In this document: positions 6,129 to 11,501 of the stretch, piece after piece
Layout: the number at the start of each line of letters is the position of its first letter
How positions within the stretch are numbered: the stretch's first letter is position 1
Origin: Spirochaetae bacterium HGW-Spirochaetae-7
Lineage (GTDB): Bacteria; Spirochaetota; Spirochaetia; Treponematales; UBA12059
NCBI GenBank assembly: GCA_002839245.1
Contig: PGXR01000034.1
Coordinates: 1 to 16,506, forward strand
Direction: 5' to 3'
Length of the DNA stretch: 16,506 nucleotides
Notes under the pieces: model-generated
What the model saw: the letters and a program-made list of their open reading frames with translations, nothing else
Told to the model about the DNA's origin: nothing
Databases searched by the model: none
Position numbers and translations under genes: made by a program

Positions 6129-7985
6129 TTATTTCTCCGACGCGGCTTCCTTGCCCGCGATGAAGCCCTGGGTAAGACTGCGTCCGAGGCCGTGCTGGCT
6201 GCATCCGCCCGCGGATTCACCGCCGCTGTAGAGGCTCTGGATCACCTGGCCGTCCATGTCCATGACCTGGCCCTTCATGTTGATCCTGAGTCCCGCGTAG
6301 GTATCGTGCACTGCAAAAGTGGCCCACGCTGCATAGAACGGTCCGTTCTCTATCTTGTACTTCGGCGACGGCTTGTCGAATGCGGTATCTGCACCCGCGT
6401 CGACCATCGAGTTGTATTCTTTAACCGTCGCCTGCAGGATTTCCCCCGACATCCTTGCTTTCTGGTAGGGGCAGGCGCTGATCTTGGCGGCGAGTTCAGC
6501 GAGCGTCGGCGCGCTGAAGAAGTAGTCGGGATGAACCGTCTTGCCGTCGATGACCCACTTCTCCCTGTTCACGGCTTCCGCATCGAAAATCGCCCACTGG
6601 GGCCCGGCAGAGTACTCTGGGGCAACCGAGCCCTCGTTCATCGCGAGCGCGGCGTCAATGTAGTTTTTGGGCTTGTACGTTATCTTCTGCGCGTTGCGCC
6701 AGTCGCCGTGGACGTACCCTTCCTTGAAGAAGCCTTCGGTGGTGCCGTTCGGGTATCCATCGTCCATTTCATTGTAGAAGCGCTTGCCAGCCTGATTGAC
6801 GATGATCGCGTCCTGCCAGTTGCGGACATTGAGGCCGCTGGCGCCGACTTTCGGGAAGAGCGGGCTGGCGGGAGTCCAGCCGATGTAATTGGTTCGCGTG
6901 CCGATAATTGGACGCTTGCGGAGGTAGCCGTTACGCTCGAAGGTCTGGTTCGCGGTGCCCCATAGCGTGGCGCCTATCGCCATCGCTGCGAGTTCACCCG
7001 ATCCGTCCTGCGGCGAATATTCGTCCGCCGCGAGGGCGTATTCTTCGGTAAGGCGGGCGTCGAACATTCTCCTGAAGCTGACGTTGCCGGTGCTGCCGCC
7101 GGTCCCTATCACTATCGCCTTCTTGGCCTTGATCGTTACGGACTTGGCGCTCAGGTCGATGTTGCCGTCCGAGCGGAAACTCTTGAGGGGGGAGGTGCTG
7201 CCCGGGAGTATCGTGGGCGTATACCGTGCCTGGAGACCGACTACTCGTCCCGAATCGAGCTTCTCACGGAAAATGGTATCCATGTGGTAGTTGAGGAGGA
7301 ATTTGACGCCCTTCTTCCGGGCGCTGTCCTCGAGTCCGCGCATCAGTTTCGTTCCGCCGGCTCCTGCGGGACTCTCGGCGCTCTGGCCCTTGGTCCAGAC
7401 ACAATGGTGCTCGCGCTTGGCCGATATGCCGATGGCGTGTCCGCCGGAGTTGTCCGGTGCCTTGTCCTCGAACCCTACGCCGTTGGCAAGGAGGAATTCG
7501 AACGTCGGCGCCATGTTGTCGGCAAGCGCGCGCTGTACGGCAGGATCGTTGTAACGGTATTCGGGCATTCCGTTGACTTCGACGACGGACCAGTCGGTGA
7601 GGTCCTTGAATACCGTGTCCGCCGAATCTACGATGCCATACTTCTTCTGGAAGCTGGTTCCGCCACCGAGCGGCACATTGCCGCCGCTCGTGATGGCGTG
7701 GCCGCCGATATCGTAGTTTGTATCGATTACGATGACCGAGGCGCCGGCATCCGCGGCCTTGATCGCGGCGGGAAGGCCGACAGCTCCGGCCCCGATGATG
7801 ACGACATCCGCAGTAAGGTCCCACTTCCTTGGGAGCTTGCCCGGGGCTGGCTTGGTGCTACCCGGAACAGGGGTCTTTGTCTGGGCCGACAACGGTGGTA
7901 CGAGCGCGGTACCTGCTACGATGGCTGCTCCTGCACCGACGATCTTGACGAATTCATGGCGGCTGATCTCGTTCTTCTTGTCCAT
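6129..7985 (-). CDS. Exported FAD-dependent reductase, fumarate reductase/urocanate reductase superfamily (substrate unknown)
   Basis: A 618-residue FAD_binding_2 flavoprotein. The N-terminus is a Tat-like signal: S-R-H-E-F-V-K at 8-14, a weakly hydrophobic core at about 15-31 and a probable cleavage site after L-S-A (34). Residues 61-88 form the FAD dinucleotide fold with G-A-G-A-V-G (65-70). G-K-R-F-Y-N-E (400-406) is the family motif preceding the catalytic region. The arginine expected shortly after it in fumarate reductases (R-D) is absent; the stretch reads D-D-G-Y411. The expected H-H-T-M-G-G is V-H-D-T-Y-A-G (559-565), and the substrate arginine near G-x-N-R is also not conserved. The start has AGGA 7 bases upstream. 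It is the first gene of an operon with the tetraheme lipoprotein. Other possible roles include an enoate, amino-acid-derived or steroid-like reductase. Confidence 0.88.
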   Translation of the reverse strand: MDKKNEISRHEFVKIVGAGAAIVAGTALVPPLSAQTKTPVPGSTKPAPGKLPRKWDLTADVVIIGAGAVGLPAAIKAADAGASVIVIDTNYDIGGHAITSGGNVPLGGGTSFQKKYGIVDSADTVFKDLTDWSVVEVNGMPEYRYNDPAVQRALADNMAPTFEFLLANGVGFEDKAPDNSGGHAIGISAKREHHCVWTKGQSAESPAGAGGTKLMRGLEDSARKKGVKFLLNYHMDTIFREKLDSGRVVGLQARYTPTILPGSTSPLKSFRSDGNIDLSAKSVTIKAKKAIVIGTGGSTGNVSFRRMFDARLTEEYALAADEYSPQDGSGELAAMAIGATLWGTANQTFERNGYLRKRPIIGTRTNYIGWTPASPLFPKVGASGLNVRNWQDAIIVNQAGKRFYNEMDDGYPNGTTEGFFKEGYVHGDWRNAQKITYKPKNYIDAALAMNEGSVAPEYSAGPQWAIFDAEAVNREKWVIDGKTVHPDYFFSAPTLAELAAKISACPYQKARMSGEILQATVKEYNSMVDAGADTAFDKPSPKYKIENGPFYAAWATFAVHDTYAGLRINMKGQVMDMDGQVIQSLYSGGESAGGCSQHGLGRSLTQGFIAGKEAASEK

Positions 7986-8009
7986 GGAAGTGTCCTTTCA
8001 CTGCTGATA

Positions 8010-8037
8010 TCAGGATCGCCAATACTAATGATCCTGA
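8010..8037. repeat. 8-bp inverted repeat in the flavoprotein mRNA leader
   Basis: TCAGGATC (8010-8017) and GATCCTGA (8030-8037) are perfect inverted copies separated by 12 bases. They lie between the predicted minus-strand promoter and the flavoprotein start. Spacing and symmetry fit a dimeric regulator site or a leader hairpin. The sequence is not a recognisable FNR box (TTGAT-N4-ATCAA). Confidence 0.5.
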
Positions 8038-8116
8038 GTACTGAACCCGCTCTGAACCGGTTGCCCGCCTCGAGATCGAGGACGGGAATTCCTGTTCTTT
8101 CGGATAAGCGATTTAC

Positions 8117-8143
8117 ACTATATTCGTTCCGTCAGGTTGTCAA
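8117..8143 (-). promoter_or_regulatory. Candidate promoter of the flavoprotein-cytochrome operon
   Basis: On the minus strand a consensus TTGACA (8143-8138) is followed 15 bases later by TATAGT (8122-8117). The spacer is 2 bases short of ideal. The -35 sits inside the 9-base palindrome GTTGTCAAC (8136-8144). The leader to the ATG would be about 125 bases long. Confidence 0.45.
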
Positions 8144-8329
8144 CAAAAATAGTATGAAATATATAGAGTAAAATAATAACATATATAATAATTAGTATAT
8201 ATAGTATCGATATATAATGCCGGGCATGCTGAAGGGCCGCAGTATCGAGCGATTATGCTTGAAAAAGTCGTGTATAGGTGTTAGTCTCCGGTCGCGCCTG
8301 CGCAAGATCGTGGGCCAAGGAGTTTCCCC

Positions 8330-8515
8330 ATGATAGGGTCGACAGAATTGATCGTGATCGTCATTGTCATTCTCGTGCTATTCGGGGCTAGCGCAATTCC
8401 GAAGTTCGCCCGATCGCTCGGAGAAGCCAAGAAGGAGTTCTCGAAGGCGATCAAGGAGAGCGAGCTGGAAGCCAAGGCTGACAGCGACAAAGAGAAGACC
8501 GGCAAGGACTCCTAG
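8330..8515 (+). CDS. tatA: Sec-independent protein translocase subunit TatA
   Basis: A 61-residue membrane protein with the TatA layout: a short N-terminal transmembrane helix (about 6-18), the F18-G19 hinge, P24, then an amphipathic helix with G31 and F37, and a charged C-terminal tail rich in Lys, Glu and Asp. TatA oligomerises to open the passage for folded proteins once TatC has bound the signal peptide. The start has AAGGAG about 7 bases upstream. It is the first gene of tatA-tatC-tatB, divergent from a flavoprotein operon that carries a Tat-like signal. A small TatA is normal for the family. Confidence 0.93.
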   Translation: MIGSTELIVIVIVILVLFGASAIPKFARSLGEAKKEFSKAIKESELEAKADSDKEKTGKDS

Positions 8516-8544
8516 GTAATAGGCGTCCGACCAAGGTACCAGCC

Positions 8545-9291
8545 ATGGCAACAGCGAAAAACCCCGGGAAAATGATGCCCTTCATTGGGCACGTTCGTGA
8601 ATTGCGATCCTGCATAATAGGATCGCTTGTAGTATATGTCGCGTGTGCCATCGGGGCCTTTGTTTTTTCGGACAGCATCATCGGGCTGTTCACCAGGCAG
8701 TTCAACATTGTTTCAAGTTCTGTGGAGAGTTCGCTGGTCGTCACCACGATAGTCGAGGGATTCACCGCCCAGATCAAGATTTCCGCGATCGCCGGCTTCA
8801 TCATCTCGCTGCCCGTGCACTTATTCAACCTTTTGCGTTTCATTTTTCCAGGAATGGCCAAGAAGAATCGGAGGATCATCCTGATCTTCCTGCTATTGAG
8901 CTTCTGCCTCATAGTTTTCGGGGCATATGTCGCCTACTTCAAGGTCGTGCCGTTGGCCATAGGATTCCTGACCAATCCCTATTTCGTGCCCGACGGCGTC
9001 GGATACCTTCTCAGTTACCAGGCTAATATCTTCTACGTATTTTCGTTCATACTCTGGTCGCTGGCGGCCCTTCAGTTGCCGCTGGTGCTCGAGATACTTC
9101 TCATGCTCAACCTGCTCAATCGGAAGGCCGTTTTCAGGGCCAGCCGTTTCATCATAGTCGGCATCTTCCTCATTTCCGCCATCGTCACTCCCCCCGATTT
9201 CATAAGCCAGATCGGCCTTGCGCTCCCGCTCACCGCGCTCTACCTGCTTGCCATCCTGATAGCCAAGATTTTCAAATTCGGGGAAGCCTGA
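8545..9291 (+). CDS. tatC: Sec-independent protein translocase subunit TatC (diverged signal-binding site)
   Basis: A 248-residue integral membrane protein with about six hydrophobic segments. It aligns well by eye with E. coli TatC: H-V-R-E19-L-R21 (E15/R17), F99 (F94), P102, R109-R110, P136-L137, and T-P-P-D218-x-x-S-Q. It should bind the twin-arginine signal together with TatB. Three family glutamates are replaced: N108 aligns with E103, Q177 with E170, and L234 with E227 (the usual L-Y-E reads L-Y-L). The ribosome site is modest (AAGG, about 10 bases upstream). The TGA overlaps the ATG of tatB by one base (TGATG), so the two are translationally coupled. The length is normal, with no sign of frameshift. 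Confidence 0.93.
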   Translation: MATAKNPGKMMPFIGHVRELRSCIIGSLVVYVACAIGAFVFSDSIIGLFTRQFNIVSSSVESSLVVTTIVEGFTAQIKISAIAGFIISLPVHLFNLLRFIFPGMAKKNRRIILIFLLLSFCLIVFGAYVAYFKVVPLAIGFLTNPYFVPDGVGYLLSYQANIFYVFSFILWSLAALQLPLVLEILLMLNLLNRKAVFRASRFIIVGIFLISAIVTPPDFISQIGLALPLTALYLLAILIAKIFKFGEA

Positions 9292-9782
9292 TGTTCGGTA
9301 TCGGACTGTCCGAGATACTCGTCCTATTTCTGGTCGCCGTCGTCTTTATCCGGCCGGAAGACCTTCCGGCTTTCTTCAGGAAAATGGGCAAGCTCTATGC
9401 CGAGGCGAAAAAGACTTATGACGACGTGGTCGCGATGAAGGATGACTTCATACGCGAAATCGACATGACGGTCGTAGAGCCTGCGTCTCGCGACGATGTC
9501 GCGGCTACCGTAGCCGTGCCACGTATCGAGCCGCCGAACCCGGTTCCTGTAGAAGGAGACATCGCCGATGTCGATGACGGCGAGGCCAGTACCGCGGCGG
9601 AGCAGTCCGCTGCGCCCGGTTCCGGGACGGAAAAGGTCGAGGCGCCCGACGCCGTCATGAATGAAGAGAAAAGCGGCAACGAAGCGAAAGATGAAGCCGG
9701 AAAGGCTCCAGGAGCTACCCGCACTCCGTTGGACGATGCCTACCTGTACGAGGGGCCTTTCGATCCTTCTTCGGACACGTAA
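9291..9782 (+). CDS. tatB: Sec-independent protein translocase subunit TatB
   Basis: A 163-residue protein beginning M-F-G-I-G-L-S-E8-I-L, the TatB signature, with one transmembrane helix (about 6-21), R-P-E-D-L-P in place of the usual G-P-E-x-L-P, an amphipathic helix (about 25-60) and a long acidic, Ala/Pro/Glu-rich tail that is probably disordered. TatB pairs with TatC to receive signal peptides. The conserved polar residue at position 8 and the long tail favour TatB over a second TatA. The gene is coupled to tatC by a one-base overlap and ends the operon. A large inverted repeat starts about 9 bases after the stop. Confidence 0.88.
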   Translation: MFGIGLSEILVLFLVAVVFIRPEDLPAFFRKMGKLYAEAKKTYDDVVAMKDDFIREIDMTVVEPASRDDVAATVAVPRIEPPNPVPVEGDIADVDDGEASTAAEQSAAPGSGTEKVEAPDAVMNEEKSGNEAKDEAGKAPGATRTPLDDAYLYEGPFDPSSDT

Positions 9783-9790
9783 TCTGACTA

Positions 9791-9905
9791 TAGTTCATCG
9801 AAGCTTGCATCTCGGCGCCCAACTCCACCGCCCCTTGTATGGCTGGTCTTGAGTAACCGCTCCTGGAGGTGTCGAATATTGAAAGATGCAAGCTTCGACG
9901 AACTA
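9791..9905. repeat. 22-bp inverted repeat (one mismatch) downstream of tatB
   Basis: The arms 9791-9812 and 9884-9905 pair over 22 bp with one mismatch; both contain the core CGAAGCTTGCATCT or its complement. They enclose 71 bases. The element occupies most of the gap between convergent tatB and the deiminase gene. It lacks recognisable terminal features of a known insertion sequence, and the integron attC core boxes are not properly placed. It could be a palindromic repeat unit, a small MITE-like element or a structured 3' region. Confidence 0.6.
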
Positions 9906-9935
9906 CTTAAGGTGACGGCATGGGCGCAAGGACAC

Positions 9936-9973
9936 CGCAAGCGAGGCCGCCATGATGGACGGCCTCGCTTGCG
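9936..9973. terminator. Strong 14-bp hairpin at the 3' junction of tatB and arginine deiminase
   Basis: CGCAAGCGAGGCCG (9936-9949) and its perfect complement (9960-9973) form a 14-bp GC-rich stem with a 10-base loop, 13 bases beyond the deiminase stop codon. Neither side has a T-run, so it is either a U-poor bidirectional terminator or a 3' mRNA-stabilising hairpin. Confidence 0.5.
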
Positions 9974-9986
9974 CTCGAACGTCTCG

Positions 9987-11231
9987 TCAGTCCTCGCGGT
10001 CTATCGGGCAGGTCATGCAGCGGGCGCCACCGCCGCCCCGTGCCAGCTCGACGCCGTCGAAACCTACAGCCACACGCTTGAACGATAGCGGATCCAGTCC
10101 GCCCTCGAGGAAGTCCCTGGCGGAACGTATCTCGAAACCTGCCTTGGACAGGGCTTCTAGGGTGTGGACGTTGCAGGAGTACATGATGATCTTGCCGGGT
10201 GCGAAGCTGAACGAATTGGCTCCCGAGAGCCACTGCTCCCGTTCCTGCCGTAGCGGATCCGTACCTCCGGTCATTACCGGTTTGAGATCGACGCCGACGG
10301 ACTTAAGGCCCGCAAGCAGGGAGTCAAGCTCGGACAGCCGGGCCTCCTTTCCGGGAACAGCGTCGATGCGTATTGTCCTGGCCCTCCTGGAGCCAAGGAT
10401 GACCGGTTCGTAGACCAGGCAAGCGTCCCGGTCGATGACGGTGAAAGCCATGTCGAGGTGGATGGTTGCCCTGGCCACCGGAAGCACGACGGCCAGTACG
10501 GTGACCGGCTCGCCAAACGTGTCCGCGATCGCCTTGGCGACCGCATCGACTGCATCGGCGCTCGTGCGTTCCGATACGCCGATGACGACGACATCCTTGC
10601 GTATGACCTGGAAGTCGCCGCCTTCAAGCGAAAAGCCATCCCGTACCAGCGCTGGGCCGTCTATAAGCCTTCCGCCGCCCGTAAATTCGGGATTATGCTC
10701 GAAGATGAAGCGGTTGATGAGCGCCTCGGCGCGCCGTACCTTGAATCGCATGGCCGATGATATGGACTTGTCCCTGTAGACCATGGCCGCATCGCGCATG
10801 AAGTACATGTTGGGAAGCGGCGGGATATCGAAGTCCGTGCCGCGGATGAACTCCGAAAGCCGGACATGCCTAGCCGGCAACCCGACAATCACGGCTTTGG
10901 CAAGGCTTGCGGCGTCGAGCGACCGCAAGTCCTCGATGCGGTGCTCCGCGTTGTAGAATCCGGCGATGAGGCTGGCGAAGGCATCCCGGACTTCCTTCTC
11001 CCGGAGCGTAGCGGCGAGCAGGTCGCGAAGTTCGGCGACTTCGGCTACCTTCGAAAGGAATCCTTTCAGCTGGGCATGCTCTTTCCTGACCACCTCCAGC
11101 GGGACGATATCGTTGTATAGCTCCTCCACGGCGCGGCTCGGGCGCATGGCCTCGACTTCCTCGCCGGGCGTGTGAACGATGACCCTACGGAGACGTCCCG
11201 TCTCCGAGAGAATACTCAGCCTCCTGTCCAT
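9987..11231 (-). CDS. arcA: Arginine deiminase
   Basis: A 414-residue enzyme that hydrolyses arginine to citrulline and ammonia in the cytoplasm, the first step of the deiminase pathway. The catalytic set is visible: D147 in F-M-R-D, E203 in L-E-G-G-D, H258 and D260 in I-H-L-D-M-A-F-T, and nucleophile C405 in G-G-G-G-A-R-C-M-T-C-P-I. The N-terminal L-R-R-V-I-V-H-T-P-G-E-E is also typical. The length fits the family. The start has GGGAGG about 6 bases upstream and a promoter (TTGCGG, 17 bases, TATCCT). No arcB, arcC or antiporter gene adjoins it, so here it stands alone; it may serve acid or nitrogen balance, or the other pathway genes may lie elsewhere. Confidence 0.94.
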   Translation of the reverse strand: MDRRLSILSETGRLRRVIVHTPGEEVEAMRPSRAVEELYNDIVPLEVVRKEHAQLKGFLSKVAEVAELRDLLAATLREKEVRDAFASLIAGFYNAEHRIEDLRSLDAASLAKAVIVGLPARHVRLSEFIRGTDFDIPPLPNMYFMRDAAMVYRDKSISSAMRFKVRRAEALINRFIFEHNPEFTGGGRLIDGPALVRDGFSLEGGDFQVIRKDVVVIGVSERTSADAVDAVAKAIADTFGEPVTVLAVVLPVARATIHLDMAFTVIDRDACLVYEPVILGSRRARTIRIDAVPGKEARLSELDSLLAGLKSVGVDLKPVMTGGTDPLRQEREQWLSGANSFSFAPGKIIMYSCNVHTLEALSKAGFEIRSARDFLEGGLDPLSFKRVAVGFDGVELARGGGGARCMTCPIDRED

Positions 11232-11252
11232 AAAGCCTCCCTTTTACCGGAC

Positions 11253-11281
11253 AGGATACCAAGATACGAACCCCTCCGCAA
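11253..11281 (-). promoter_or_regulatory. Sigma-70-like promoter of the arginine deiminase gene
   Basis: On the minus strand TTGCGG (11281-11276), a 17-base spacer and TATCCT (11258-11253) lie about 20 bases upstream of the deiminase start. The -10 is a 5/6 match and the -35 a 4/6 match, at ideal spacing. Confidence 0.5.
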
Positions 11282-11324
11282 GTTCACCGGGGAAACGGCC
11301 CGTGCGACTACGGAGGACTGAACC

Positions 11325-11357
11325 TCAGCTGCAGCCAGTGGTACTACCACAGGTCTC
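11325..11357 (-). pseudogene. Second, diverged copy of the nrdJ 3' end (last 10 codons plus stop)
   Basis: On the minus strand this encodes E-T-C-G-S-T-T-G-C-S-stop, identical in protein to the end of the adjacent nrdJ, and lies exactly 135 bp (45 codons, same frame) downstream of it. The two 33-base stretches differ at 7 positions, all synonymous third-codon bases. Similarity fades upstream, where this copy reads Y-S-R-D before E-T-C-G. The frame is open only from 11417, giving 30 codons, or 15 from a GTG at 11372-11370 with no good ribosome site. It is best read as the residual tail of another nrdJ allele; a tiny expressed peptide is less likely. Confidence 0.55.
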
Positions 11358-11359
11358 GT

Positions 11360-11405
11360 CGCGTGAGTACACGCGTGGTAGGTCCGCGCTGAACGCTGAC
11401 CTACC
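11360..11405. repeat. Two adjacent small hairpins between deiminase and nrdJ genes
   Basis: CGCGTG-AGTA-CACGCG (11360-11375) is a perfect 6-bp stem with a 4-base loop. Next to it GGTAGGTC (11377-11384) and GACCTACC (11398-11405) form an 8-bp stem. No T-run follows either, so they are not clear terminators. They may fold the nrdJ 3' untranslated region. Confidence 0.45.
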
Positions 11406-11416
11406 CGTTGAGTATT

Positions 11417-11501
11417 CTCAAGTGTGAGACGACGTTCAGAACCCGGCGGATGTGCTGAGTCAACTACAGCCGGTTGTGCTCCCGCAGGTCTCACACTTGA
11501 G
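11417..11501. repeat. 14-bp inverted repeat spanning the nrdJ stop codon
   Basis: CTCAAGTGTGAGAC (11417-11430) is the exact reverse complement of 11488-11501. The right arm is nrdJ coding sequence for its C-terminal L-K-C-E-T region; the left arm is non-coding and lies 30-43 bases past the stop. The 57-base loop contains the last eight sense codons and the stop. It could fold as a hairpin in the mRNA or record an inverted duplication. Confidence 0.6.

Larger units (their letters stand above)
7986..8329. other. Divergent regulatory region between the flavocytochrome operon and tatACB, with AT-rich core
   Basis: 344 bp without a gene. The stretch 8145-8218 has 9 G/C in 74 bases (about 12%) inside DNA of about 60% GC. 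It contains two exact TATAAT hexamers on the plus strand (8184-8189, 8213-8218) and the palindrome TATCGATA (8205-8212). Other elements are listed separately: a minus-strand promoter at 8117-8143 and an inverted repeat at 8010-8037. A further small repeat, CCTCGA/TCGAGG, lies at 8068-8081. A plus-strand TTGAAA (8259-8264) with TAGTCT 17 bases later (8282-8287) is a second candidate tat promoter. I see no convincing ORF or known riboswitch. Confidence 0.6.

Noticed and set aside
6192..6965. 257-codon plus-strand frame inside the flavoprotein region
   Set aside because: Shadow of the FAD-dependent reductase reading frame; no motif and no ribosome site.
8145..8218. Replication origin or plasmid origin
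   Set aside because: AT-rich but without DnaA-box arrays or iterons, and placed in an ordinary divergent promoter region.
9791..9905. Integron attC site
   Set aside because: A GCCCAAC-like core is present inside the loop, but the matching GTTRRRY box is not at the expected symmetric position and no integrase or cassette array is seen.
9849..10088. 79-codon plus-strand frame between tatB and the deiminase
   Set aside because: It runs through the 14-bp hairpin and into the antisense of the deiminase C-terminus, with no ribosome site or family resemblance.
11325..11462. Read-through or selenocysteine at the nrdJ TGA, joining it to the second E-T-C-G-S-T-T-G-C-S in the same frame
   Set aside because: Two further in-frame TGA codons lie between, the intervening peptide is not protein-like, no selenocysteine insertion hairpin directly follows the TGA, and nrdJ is complete with its normal C-terminus at the first stop.
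11216..11494. 92-codon minus-strand frame across the nrdJ-deiminase gap
   Set aside because: It overlaps the end of nrdJ and the deiminase start in another frame and contains the nrdJ tail remnant out of frame.
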